Source: Rhodococcus aetherivorans
GTDB lineage: Bacteria > Actinomycetota > Actinomycetes > Mycobacteriales > Mycobacteriaceae
Direction of reading: 5' to 3'
DNA: 64,000 bases
Assembly (NCBI RefSeq): GCF_011058165.1
Contig: NZ_JAALEG010000005.1
Span: 62,001-126,000, forward strand
The notes under the pieces are model-generated. The model saw only the letters and a program-made list of their open reading frames with translations. It made no database searches and was not told the DNA's origin. Below, piece by piece: positions 16,277 through 23,012 of this stretch (within the stretch, counting starts at the first letter, position 1; every line of letters starts with the position of its first letter). The translations under genes were made by a program, and so were the position numbers.

Positions 16277-16621
16277 ATGAGAAGGTCCGTCACCCTGCTC
16301 GCCGGCCTGCTGACCGCGGCGAGCCTGTCCGCGTGCGGCAGCGCCGGAGGTTCGGCCGAACCGGCCGTCGTCGTGGAGGTGAGGAACATGGCCTACAACC
16401 CGGAGTCGGTGACGATCGAGAAGGGGCAGACCGTCGAATGGCGATTCGACGACGGCGGACTGCCGCACGACGTCGTGGGCGAGGGCCCCCTCGAGGGGGA
16501 GCTGAAGAGTGAACTCCTCACCGAGGGAACGTATTCCTACACCTTCGACGAAGCCGGCACGTTCACCTATCACTGCACGCCGCACCCGATGATGGTCGGC
16601 ACCGTGATCGTCCGGGAATGA
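16277..16621 (+). CDS. Plastocyanin/amicyanin-like cupredoxin lipoprotein 1
   Basis: A 114-aa lipoprotein (lipobox LSAC, Cys20). The cupredoxin domain follows, with type 1 copper ligands His64 (GLPHDVV), Cys100, His103 and Met105 or 106 (TYHCTPHPMM). Amicyanin is the natural electron acceptor of methylamine dehydrogenase, and this small blue copper protein fits that role. ATG 16277 has AGAGGA six bases upstream; an ATG at 16262 overlapping the oxidase stop would add five residues. The 3' end overlaps the second cupredoxin. Confidence 0.85.
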   Translation: MRRSVTLLAGLLTAASLSACGSAGGSAEPAVVVEVRNMAYNPESVTIEKGQTVEWRFDDGGLPHDVVGEGPLEGELKSELLTEGTYSYTFDEAGTFTYHCTPHPMMVGTVIVRE

Positions 16622-16950
16622 CCCGGCGGCCGGGGTGGGCTGCGGCCCTGCTGCTTCCGCTCGTCACGGCCTGCGGCCCGTCCGAGCGGCCCCCGGACGC
16701 GGTGGTGGTCGTCAGCAACGTCCACTTCGCTCCGCCCGACGTGACCGTGCCGGCCGGCGGCACCGTCGAATGGCGGTTCGAGGACGGCGGGGTGCTGCAC
16801 CAGGTCACGTCGGAGGGGCGGTTCGACAGCGGGATCACCGGGGGAGGCACGTACTCCCACACCTTCGACGAACCGGGAACCTACGAGTACACCTGCTCGG
16901 TCCACCGGTACATGACCGGCACCGTCACCGTCACCGTCACCGAATCCTGA
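16618..16950 (+). CDS. Plastocyanin/amicyanin-like cupredoxin lipoprotein 2
   Basis: A 110-aa lipoprotein (lipobox VTAC, Cys19) with ligands His61, Cys93, His96 and Met99 (YTCSVHRYM). It is clearly a paralogue of the preceding protein: both have GxTVEWRFxDGG and TYSxTFDExGT. The Cys-x2-His-x2-Met ligand loop here has Arg-Tyr where the first has Pro, which should tune the copper potential. Two cupredoxins in series suggest a relay from dehydrogenase to oxidase. The start overlaps the first cupredoxin stop (ATGA). Confidence 0.85.
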   Translation: MTRRPGWAAALLLPLVTACGPSERPPDAVVVVSNVHFAPPDVTVPAGGTVEWRFEDGGVLHQVTSEGRFDSGITGGGTYSHTFDEPGTYEYTCSVHRYMTGTVTVTVTES

Positions 16951-16996
16951 ACCAGTCGTCCGAATCCGGAGAACACCGACCCCCTTGGAGGAAGTC

Positions 16997-17833
16997 ATGA
17001 CAGCAGTACTCACGCACGAGCCGCTGACGACGGACGTGCCGGACATCCGTCCCACCCTGCAGAAGGCCGTGCCGTCGCGCACCCGGGCGGCGCTGATCGC
17101 CGCCGCCGGCGTCGCCGGTGCCGGGGCGGCGGCGCTCCTCACGCCGTCGGGACCCGCCGCGACGACCGCCGCGGTCGTGGGTGCCGGCGCCGTCACCGCC
17201 CTGGCCGCGAACTGGTCGACGTGCGGCATGTCGGTCGCCGGCGTCGTCGCGGCTCCGAAGCAGCCCGACCGCGCGGGCTCGTCGACGCCGGTGCGCCGGC
17301 TCGGCTGGCACGCGCTCGGGTCGGTCGCGACCGGCGCCCCCACCGGTGCGCTCGTCGGCGCGCTCGGTGCGCTCGTCGCCGGATCCGTCCCGGTGACGTG
17401 GGCGCTCGTCGCGTGGGGCGTCGTCGCGTTCGCCTACGGTCTGCACGAGCTGGGTCTGGTGACGCTGCCGACGCCGATGCGCCGCCGGCAGCTGCCGCGG
17501 CACCTGCGCCGGTCGATGGCCCCGTGGAAGGTCTCGCTGCTCTTCGGCGCCATGATCGGACCCGGCTTCGTGATCTTCATCCGGTCGAGCGCGTACTACC
17601 TGCTGGTGCTCGGCGTCGCCGTGGTCGGCTCCCCGGCGCTCGGCGCCGCCCTGTTCACGCTCGTCTCGCTCGGCCGGTGCCTGCCGAGCCTGCTGGCGAT
17701 CCTGCACACCCGCGGCGGCGGGTCGATGCCGGGCTTCCTGTCGGCGATGTGCGTGGTCGACCGCCGCGTGCAGACGCTGACCGGCGCCGTGCTCGTCGCC
17801 CTCGGTGCGTTCGCGGTCGTCGCCGCACTCTGA
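16997..17833 (+). CDS. Polytopic membrane protein closing the mau-type operon (MauF/CcdA-like?)
   Basis: A 278-aa protein with about six to seven hydrophobic segments. NWSTCGMSVAG near residue 75 and LVSLGRCLPSLLAI near residue 225 place single cysteines at the starts of two helices, reminiscent of CcdA/DsbD-type transmembrane thiol carriers, to which MauF is related. If so it would supply reducing or oxidising equivalents for light-chain disulfides or copper loading. ATG 16997 follows GGAGGA (16987-16992). A 47-base gap separates it from cupredoxin 2. Family assignment is tentative; the location is the main support. Confidence 0.5.
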   Translation: MTAVLTHEPLTTDVPDIRPTLQKAVPSRTRAALIAAAGVAGAGAAALLTPSGPAATTAAVVGAGAVTALAANWSTCGMSVAGVVAAPKQPDRAGSSTPVRRLGWHALGSVATGAPTGALVGALGALVAGSVPVTWALVAWGVVAFAYGLHELGLVTLPTPMRRRQLPRHLRRSMAPWKVSLLFGAMIGPGFVIFIRSSAYYLLVLGVAVVGSPALGAALFTLVSLGRCLPSLLAILHTRGGGSMPGFLSAMCVVDRRVQTLTGAVLVALGAFAVVAAL

Positions 17834-17902
17834 CGTGCCGGTTCGCGGCGGTTTCCGGGCGCACTACCGCACCCGGGACCGCCGCGACTAACGTCGGGCG
17901 GC

Positions 17903-18397
17903 ATGACGACTTCTCTGCAGAACATCGGCATCAACACCCTCGGCGGGGTGCCCACCTCCCTCGCCGAGTTCGACGGCCGCGCGGTCCTCGTGGTCAACGT
18001 CGCCTCCAAGTGCGGCCTGACCCCGCAGTACACGGCGCTCGAGAAGCTCGCCGTCGAGTACGCGGACCGGGGCCTGACCGTGGTCGGTGTGCCGTGCAAC
18101 CAGTTCATGGGCCAGGAGCCGGGCACCGCCGAGGAGATCCGGACCTTCTGCTCCACCAACTACGGCGTCACGTTCCCGCTGATGGAGAAGATCGACGTCA
18201 ATGGCGAGAGCCGGCACCCCCTCTACACCGAGCTCACCCAGCACCCCGACGCGAACGGGGAGGCCGGCGACGTGCAGTGGAACTTCGAGAAGTTCCTCGT
18301 CGCGCCGGACGGGAACGTCGTCGCCCGGTTCCGGCCGCGCACCGAGCCCGACGCCCCCGAGGTGATCGCGGCCATCGAAGCCGCGCTGCCCCGCTGA
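17903..18397 (+). CDS. Glutathione peroxidase family thiol peroxidase
   Basis: A 164-aa cytoplasmic protein. Peroxidatic Cys37 lies in NVASKCGLTPQY, followed by the conserved GVPCNQFMGQEPG and WNFEKFLV blocks that supply Gln, Asn and Trp of the catalytic tetrad. The second Cys (in GVPCNQF) and a third (TFCSTNY) suggest a thioredoxin-dependent 2-Cys mechanism, as in other bacterial GPx proteins. It lies 5 bases before bluB and may be co-transcribed with it. Confidence 0.9.
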   Translation: MTTSLQNIGINTLGGVPTSLAEFDGRAVLVVNVASKCGLTPQYTALEKLAVEYADRGLTVVGVPCNQFMGQEPGTAEEIRTFCSTNYGVTFPLMEKIDVNGESRHPLYTELTQHPDANGEAGDVQWNFEKFLVAPDGNVVARFRPRTEPDAPEVIAAIEAALPR

Positions 18398-18402
18398 CCG
18401 CG

Positions 18403-19056
18403 ATGACCGACACCATCGATGCGCGGGCGGCCCTGTACGACGTGATCCGTGCGCGCCGCGACGTCCGCGCGGAGTTCACCGGCGAGCGCGTCGACGAGCA
18501 GGTCCTGTGGCGGGTGCTGGGTGCGGCGCACGCCGCGCCCAGCGTCGGCAACACCCAGCCGTGGGACTTCGTGGTGGTCCGCGACCCGCAGCGGCTCGCC
18601 GAGTTCGCCGACCACGTCGCCGGATGCCGTCGCGCGTTCGCGGACTCGTTGCCGGAGGAGCGGCGGCGCACCTTCGACCCCATCAAGGTCGAGGGCATCG
18701 CCGAGTCCGGCACCGGGATCGTGGTCACCTACGACCCGTCGCGGGGCGGGCAGCACATCCTCGGCCGGCACACGATCGACGACGTGGGCGTGTTCTCGGC
18801 GGTGCTGTCGATCCAGAACCTGTGGCTCGCGGCGACCGTCGAAGGACTCGGTGTCGGCTGGGTCTCGTTCTACGACGAGGCGTTCCTCGCCGACTTCGTC
18901 GGGGCGCGGACCCCGGTGCGGCCGATCGCGTGGCTGTGCGTCGGCCTCGTGACGCGGTTGCAGGAGGTGCCGGACCTCGAACGGTTCGGGTGGCGGACCG
19001 GCCGGCCCCTCGCCGACGCCGTGCATGCCGAAACCCTTCAGGTCCGCGACGCCTGA
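18403..19056 (+). CDS. bluB: BluB-type 5,6-dimethylbenzimidazole synthase
   Basis: A 217-aa flavoprotein of the nitroreductase fold. BluB converts FMNH2 and O2 into 5,6-dimethylbenzimidazole, the lower ligand of cobalamin. Diagnostic blocks are VIRARRDVRAEF near residue 12, AAHAAPSVGNTQPWDFVVV near 40, and HTIDDVGVFSAVLSIQNLWL then AATVEGLGVGWVSF near 125-150, which are BluB-like rather than generic nitroreductase. ATG 18403 is five bases after the peroxidase stop. Together with the cobalamin riboswitch operon at 1.4-5.4 kb it suggests active corrinoid metabolism. A plain nitroreductase is the alternative. Confidence 0.8.
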   Translation: MTDTIDARAALYDVIRARRDVRAEFTGERVDEQVLWRVLGAAHAAPSVGNTQPWDFVVVRDPQRLAEFADHVAGCRRAFADSLPEERRRTFDPIKVEGIAESGTGIVVTYDPSRGGQHILGRHTIDDVGVFSAVLSIQNLWLAATVEGLGVGWVSFYDEAFLADFVGARTPVRPIAWLCVGLVTRLQEVPDLERFGWRTGRPLADAVHAETLQVRDA

Positions 19057-19086
19057 CGTTCACCCGGCCCTGGCACCGTGGAGCCC

Positions 19087-19791
19087 ATGAGCGGCCAGCT
19101 GATCGTGTCGGTGTCGGGCATCAGGGACGAAACCCGCCCGGCGGTGGACGACTTCGCCCGGGAGATGGACGCCCGCGGCGTGCCGCTGTCGCTGCTCGTC
19201 GCGCCGCGACTGAAGGATCACTACCGGCTGGCGCGCGACCCGCACACCCAGGAGTGGCTGCTCGAGCGTCGCGAGGGCGGCGACGCCATCGTGCTCCACG
19301 GCTACGATCAGGCCGCGACCAAGCGGCGGCGCGCCGAGTTCGCGGTCCTGCCCGAACACGAGGCGCGGCTGCGGTTGCTCGCCGCCGACCGGGTGCTCGA
19401 GGAGACGGGGCTGCGGACCCGGCTGTTCGCGCCGCCGCGCTGGCTCGCCTCGCCCGGGGCCGTCGCGGCGCTGCCCGCCACCGGTTTCCGGCTCCTGGCC
19501 GGCGCCGCCGGAATCCACGACCTCGACCGCGATACCGTCACCCATGCACGGGTGTTCGGCATCGGCGAGGGCGCCAAGGCCGAACCGTGGTGGTGCCGGG
19601 CGATGGTCATCGGCGCCGCCCGGGTCGCACGGCGCGGCGGGCTGCTGCGGCTGTCGATCTCCGGCAAGCAACTCGACCGGCCGGGGCCGCGGCAGGCGAT
19701 GCTCGACGCGATCGACCTCGCCCTGCACCTCGAGGCGCAGCCCTCCGTCTACCGCTGGCCGCCGCGCCTGCGCACACTCGGCGCGGCCTGA
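19087..19791 (+). CDS. DUF2334-type (polysaccharide deacetylase-like) protein
   Basis: A 234-aa protein beginning LIVSVSGIRDETRPAVDDFA and containing HGYDQ near residue 78 and LFAPPRWLASPGAVAAL near 118, the pattern of DUF2334 proteins that share the NodB-like deacetylase barrel. The catalytic Asp near the N-terminus and the His of HGYD are present; a metal-binding His pair is not obvious, so activity is uncertain. ATG 19087 is preferred over GTG 19078. Single gene between bluB and the FAD enzyme. Confidence 0.7.
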   Translation: MSGQLIVSVSGIRDETRPAVDDFAREMDARGVPLSLLVAPRLKDHYRLARDPHTQEWLLERREGGDAIVLHGYDQAATKRRRAEFAVLPEHEARLRLLAADRVLEETGLRTRLFAPPRWLASPGAVAALPATGFRLLAGAAGIHDLDRDTVTHARVFGIGEGAKAEPWWCRAMVIGAARVARRGGLLRLSISGKQLDRPGPRQAMLDAIDLALHLEAQPSVYRWPPRLRTLGAA

Positions 19792-19839
19792 GCCCGAAGA
19801 TCCGCCCACACGAACCTACCCTGCAGTAGGTTGGCGGGC

Positions 19840-21483
19840 ATGGACGCAGACGTGATCGTGGTGGGCGCCGGCCTGGCCGGGCTCGTCGCCACGGCCAAAC
19901 TCATCGACGCCGGGCGCACCGTGGTGCTCGTCGACCAGGAGAACTCGCACAACCTCGGGGGACAAGCCTTCTGGTCGTTCGGCGGGCTGTTCTTCGTGGA
20001 TTCCCCCGAGCAGCGCCGGCTCGGCATCCGCGACTCGTACGACCTGGCCCTGCAGGACTGGATGGGCAGCGCCGCCTTCGACCGGGAGGACGAGGACTAT
20101 TGGCCGCGCCGCTGGGCGCAGGCCTACGTCGAGTTCGCGGCCGGAGAAAAGCACGCGTGGCTGAAGGAACGCGGGCTGAAGCTGTTCCCCATGGTCGGCT
20201 GGGCCGAACGCGGCGGCTACGACGCCGGCGGTCACGGCAACTCCGTGCCGCGCTTCCACATCACGTGGGGCACCGGACCGGCCCTCGTCGAGATCTTCGC
20301 CCGCAGGGTGCTCGACGGCGTCGAGCGCGGCCGGGTGATCCTGCGGAACCGGCACCGCGTCGACGACCTCGTCGTCACCGGCAACGCCGTCACCGGGGTG
20401 CGCGGAACCGTGCTCGAGCCGTCGTCGGCGGCGCGGGGCGTGGCGTCGTCGCGCGTGGCGACCGGCGAGTTCGAACTCTCGGCCGGCGCGGTGATCGTCA
20501 CGTCGGGCGGCATCGGCGGCAACTACGACCTGGTGAAGAAGAACTGGCCGAAGCGGCTGGGAGACCCGCCGAAGCACATGCTCACCGGCGTGCCGGCGCA
20601 CGTCGACGGGCGGATGCTCGAGATCACCGAACGCGCCGGCGGGCGCGTCGTCAACCGCGACCGGATGTGGCACTACACCGAGGGCATCACCAACTACGAC
20701 CCCGTCTGGCCCAACCACGGCATCCGCATCCTGCCCGGCCCGTCGTCGCTGTGGCTCGACGCCACCGGCAAGCGACTGCCGGTGCCGCTGTTCCCGGGCT
20801 TCGACACCCTCGGCACCCTCGAGCACATCGTGCGCAGCGGCCACGACCACACCTGGTTCGTGCTCGACCAGAAGATCATCGAGAAGGAGTTCGCGCTCTC
20901 CGGCCAGGAACAGAACCCGGACCTGACCGGACGCGACATCCGCAAGGTGCTGCAGCGGGTCAAGCCCGGCGCACCCGGACCGGTGGAGGCGTTCAAGCGC
21001 CGCGGCGTCGACTTCGTCGTCCGCGACACCCTCGCCGAACTGGTGGCAGGAATGAACGAGATCACCCCGGATGCGCCGCTGGATTACGCGACGGTCAAGC
21101 AGGTCGTCGAGTCCCGCGATCGCGAGATCGCGAACAAGTACACCAAGGATCTGCAGGTCGCGGCGATGCGCGCGGCCCGCGCCTACCTGCCGGACCGGAT
21201 CACCCGCATCGCCGCCCCCCACCGGCTGCTCGATCCCAAGGCCGGACCGCTGATCGCGGTCAAGCTGCACCTGCTGACGCGCAAGACGTTGGGCGGGCTC
21301 GAAACCGACCTGTCGGGCCGGGTGCTGAAGGCCGACGGCTCGGTGTTCGAGGGCCTGTTCGCCGCCGGTGAGGTCGCCGGATTCGGCGGCGGCGGGGTAC
21401 ACGGCTACCGCTCGCTCGAGGGCACGTTCCTCGGCGGCTGCATCTTCTCCGGCCGCGCCGCCGGGAGGGCCGCAGGCCGCTGA
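19840..21483 (+). CDS. FAD-binding dehydrogenase (fumarate reductase/KstD superfamily)
   Basis: A 547-aa flavoprotein. The Rossmann motif VIVVGAGLAGLVATAKLIDA is at residues 5-24, followed by VVLVDQENSHNLGGQAFWSF, and the C-terminal FAD site is FAAGEVAGFGGGGVHGYRSL then EGTFLGGCIFSGRAAG. The middle domain contains GGIGGNYDLVKKNWP. The length and order match the conserved FAD-binding dehydrogenase whose M. tuberculosis homologue I recall as Rv0785; the substrate is unknown. ATG 19840 is used (a TTG lies nine bases upstream). It ends at a strong bidirectional stem-loop. Confidence 0.85.
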   Translation: MDADVIVVGAGLAGLVATAKLIDAGRTVVLVDQENSHNLGGQAFWSFGGLFFVDSPEQRRLGIRDSYDLALQDWMGSAAFDREDEDYWPRRWAQAYVEFAAGEKHAWLKERGLKLFPMVGWAERGGYDAGGHGNSVPRFHITWGTGPALVEIFARRVLDGVERGRVILRNRHRVDDLVVTGNAVTGVRGTVLEPSSAARGVASSRVATGEFELSAGAVIVTSGGIGGNYDLVKKNWPKRLGDPPKHMLTGVPAHVDGRMLEITERAGGRVVNRDRMWHYTEGITNYDPVWPNHGIRILPGPSSLWLDATGKRLPVPLFPGFDTLGTLEHIVRSGHDHTWFVLDQKIIEKEFALSGQEQNPDLTGRDIRKVLQRVKPGAPGPVEAFKRRGVDFVVRDTLAELVAGMNEITPDAPLDYATVKQVVESRDREIANKYTKDLQVAAMRAARAYLPDRITRIAAPHRLLDPKAGPLIAVKLHLLTRKTLGGLETDLSGRVLKADGSVFEGLFAAGEVAGFGGGGVHGYRSLEGTFLGGCIFSGRAAGRAAGR

Positions 21484-21488
21484 CGCGG

Positions 21489-21534
21489 CCGGTGCGTCCT
21501 TTGGGCGGCTACTGCAGCCCAAAGGACGCACCGG
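21489..21534. terminator. Bidirectional terminator-like 18-bp stem-loop
   Basis: CCGGTGCGTCCTTTGGGC (21489-21506) is perfectly complementary to GCCCAAAGGACGCACCGG (21517-21534), with a 10-base loop. It occupies the whole gap between two convergent genes and should stop transcription from both sides, although it lacks a T-run. Confidence 0.8.
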
Positions 21535-21537
21535 CGG

Positions 21538-22182
21538 TTACGCCTCGACCGAATCCTCGGCGGGCAGCACCCGGAACTCGGTGCCCTCCGGCGCCATCTC
21601 GGAGTAACGGCCGTAGAAGATGCCGGTGGCCTGCTCCGCGACGATGCCCTGGTGGATCGGCACGGCCACCCGCGGATTGACCGCGCGCAGATAGTCCACC
21701 GACTCCCAGATCTTCAGCCACGGTGCCGCGGCGGGCAGCGCGAGCACGTCGACCTCTTCGTTCGGGATGTACAGCGAATCGCCCGGATGCAGCAGCCGCG
21801 CCGGGTTCTCGGCGTCGCCGAGCAGATAGGCGGTGTTGTCGATGACCGGCAGTTCCGGGTGGATGACGGCGTGCCGGCCTCCGGTGCCGCGCACGCGCAC
21901 GTCGCCGACGGTGAATGCGTCGCCCGGGAGCACGGCCTTCCAGCCGCCGCCCAGCTGAGCGGCGGTCTGCGGGTCCGCGTACAGGGCGGCCCCCGGGTTG
22001 GCCTCCACCAGCGCCGGCAGTCGCGCCGGGTCGGCGTGGTCCGGGTGCTGATGGGTGACCAGGATCGCGTCGAGCCCCGTGATGCCCTCGAAGCCGTGCG
22101 AGAAATTCCCCGGGTCGAACAGGATCGTCGCGCCCAGGTGCTCCACGAGCAGGCAGGAATGTCCGAAGTGGGTCAGTCGCAT
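21538..22182 (-). CDS. MBL-fold metallohydrolase (UPF0173/UlaG-like)
   Basis: A 214-aa protein with the metallo-beta-lactamase signature THQHPDH (about residues 43-49), an N-terminal MRLTHFGHSCLLVEHLGATI strand pair and the late VPIHQGIVAEQ His. The short single-domain form with THxHxDH resembles UlaG-type hydrolases that act on small phosphorylated or lactone substrates; substrate not predictable. ATG at 22180-22182. It converges with the FAD gene across the stem-loop. Confidence 0.85.
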   Translation of the reverse strand: MRLTHFGHSCLLVEHLGATILFDPGNFSHGFEGITGLDAILVTHQHPDHADPARLPALVEANPGAALYADPQTAAQLGGGWKAVLPGDAFTVGDVRVRGTGGRHAVIHPELPVIDNTAYLLGDAENPARLLHPGDSLYIPNEEVDVLALPAAAPWLKIWESVDYLRAVNPRVAVPIHQGIVAEQATGIFYGRYSEMAPEGTEFRVLPAEDSVEA

Positions 22183-22243
22183 GCACCCGAGTATGGACCG
22201 TCGCGTGCGGCGGCGCGCCGAGCAATCTCGCGTCCGGGTTGCG

Positions 22244-22298
22244 CCGAGCGAATGTATCGTTCCGTCGGCCTACGGAGATGAGCGATACATTCGCTCGG
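22244..22298. repeat. 55-bp palindromic repeat element, copy 1
   Basis: Outer arms CCGAGCGAATGTATCG (22244-22259) and CGATACATTCGCTCGG (22283-22298) are perfect 16-bp complements, enclosing an inner CCGT-cggcct-ACGG hairpin. A second copy with four differences lies at 22917-22971 on the other side of the flavodoxin gene. Confidence 0.9.
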
Positions 22299-22310
22299 CC
22301 CGCGGGCGGG

Positions 22311-22853
22311 TCAGCGCAGCTCCTCGGACCCGCTCGCTGCCTGCTGGGCGAGCGAGCGGCCCCACTGCTCGGCCCGATCCTCCTCGCCGGGCTCGAGCTT
22401 CGACTGCTTGTCGACGAGGAAGCTCTCCGGATCGGCGACGAGTTCGAACCCGTGCTTGCGCAGCTTCTTGGCGATGCCCTTGCCGGCGCGCCCGGTCAGG
22501 ACGGCCGCCATGTCGATGCGCGTGTCGAACGATGCGGCCTTCCCGCCGCCGGCCGGCAGCGAATCGAGCCACTCGCGGACGCCCTCGCTCTCGGCGTCCG
22601 GCTCGAGCGTCAGCCCGCTGTCGGGTTTCTCGGCCTGCTCGACCGCGCCGTGGCGCGTCGACTCCCGGCTCATGCCGTGCGCATGCGTCGGGCCGCCGAC
22701 GACCACCAGGTCGTATTCGGACAGGTTCTCCTCATGCGCCTGCGTCACGGGGACCGTGCGCACCGCGTCCGCCGGTCCCAGCCCGCGCGCGACGGCTTCC
22801 GCCACGTGACGGGTGTTCCCGAACATCGATTCGTACACCACCAGTGCTCGCAT
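22311..22853 (-). CDS. Flavodoxin-domain protein
   Basis: A 180-aa cytoplasmic protein. The FMN phosphate loop is at the N-terminus (VVYESMFGNTRHVAEAVARG, residues 6-25), followed by YDLVVVGGPTHAHGMSRE, the second FMN-contact loop. The C-terminal part (KLRKHGFELVADPESFLVD) fits flavodoxin-like FMN-binding proteins that often act in redox stress. It is flanked on both sides by copies of a 55-bp palindromic element. ATG at 22851-22853. Confidence 0.85.
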   Translation of the reverse strand: MRALVVYESMFGNTRHVAEAVARGLGPADAVRTVPVTQAHEENLSEYDLVVVGGPTHAHGMSRESTRHGAVEQAEKPDSGLTLEPDAESEGVREWLDSLPAGGGKAASFDTRIDMAAVLTGRAGKGIAKKLRKHGFELVADPESFLVDKQSKLEPGEEDRAEQWGRSLAQQAASGSEELR

Positions 22854-22916
22854 GCCGCGCCTCCTCGGCTGGGCGGAAAGTCGACGACCGTCCAACTCAG
22901 CATAGGAGCCGTCGGA

Positions 22917-22971
22917 CCGAGCGAATGTGACTTTCCGTCGGCCTACGGAGATCAGCGATACATTCGCTCGG
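22917..22971. repeat. 55-bp palindromic repeat element, copy 2
   Basis: Same length and orientation as the 22244-22298 element, identical at 51 of 55 positions. The outer 12 bp of the arms still pair (CCGAGCGAATGT with ACATTCGCTCGG) and the inner CCGTCGGCCTACGG is unchanged. It sits between the divergent flavodoxin and esterase genes. Confidence 0.9.
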
Positions 22972-23012
22972 GTGGGTGGCGTTGTGAGGAGCTGCGAGGA
23001 GAGGATCGGGGC

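Noticed and set aside
18403-19056. Generic nitroreductase annotation
   Set aside because: The APSVGNTQPW and IQNLWLAATVEGLGVGWVSF blocks fit BluB better, though enzyme assay would be needed for certainty.
22244-22971. Insertion sequence ends around the flavodoxin gene
   Set aside because: The copies are in direct, palindromic form, no transposase lies between them and no target duplication was seen; better described as a repeated palindrome.
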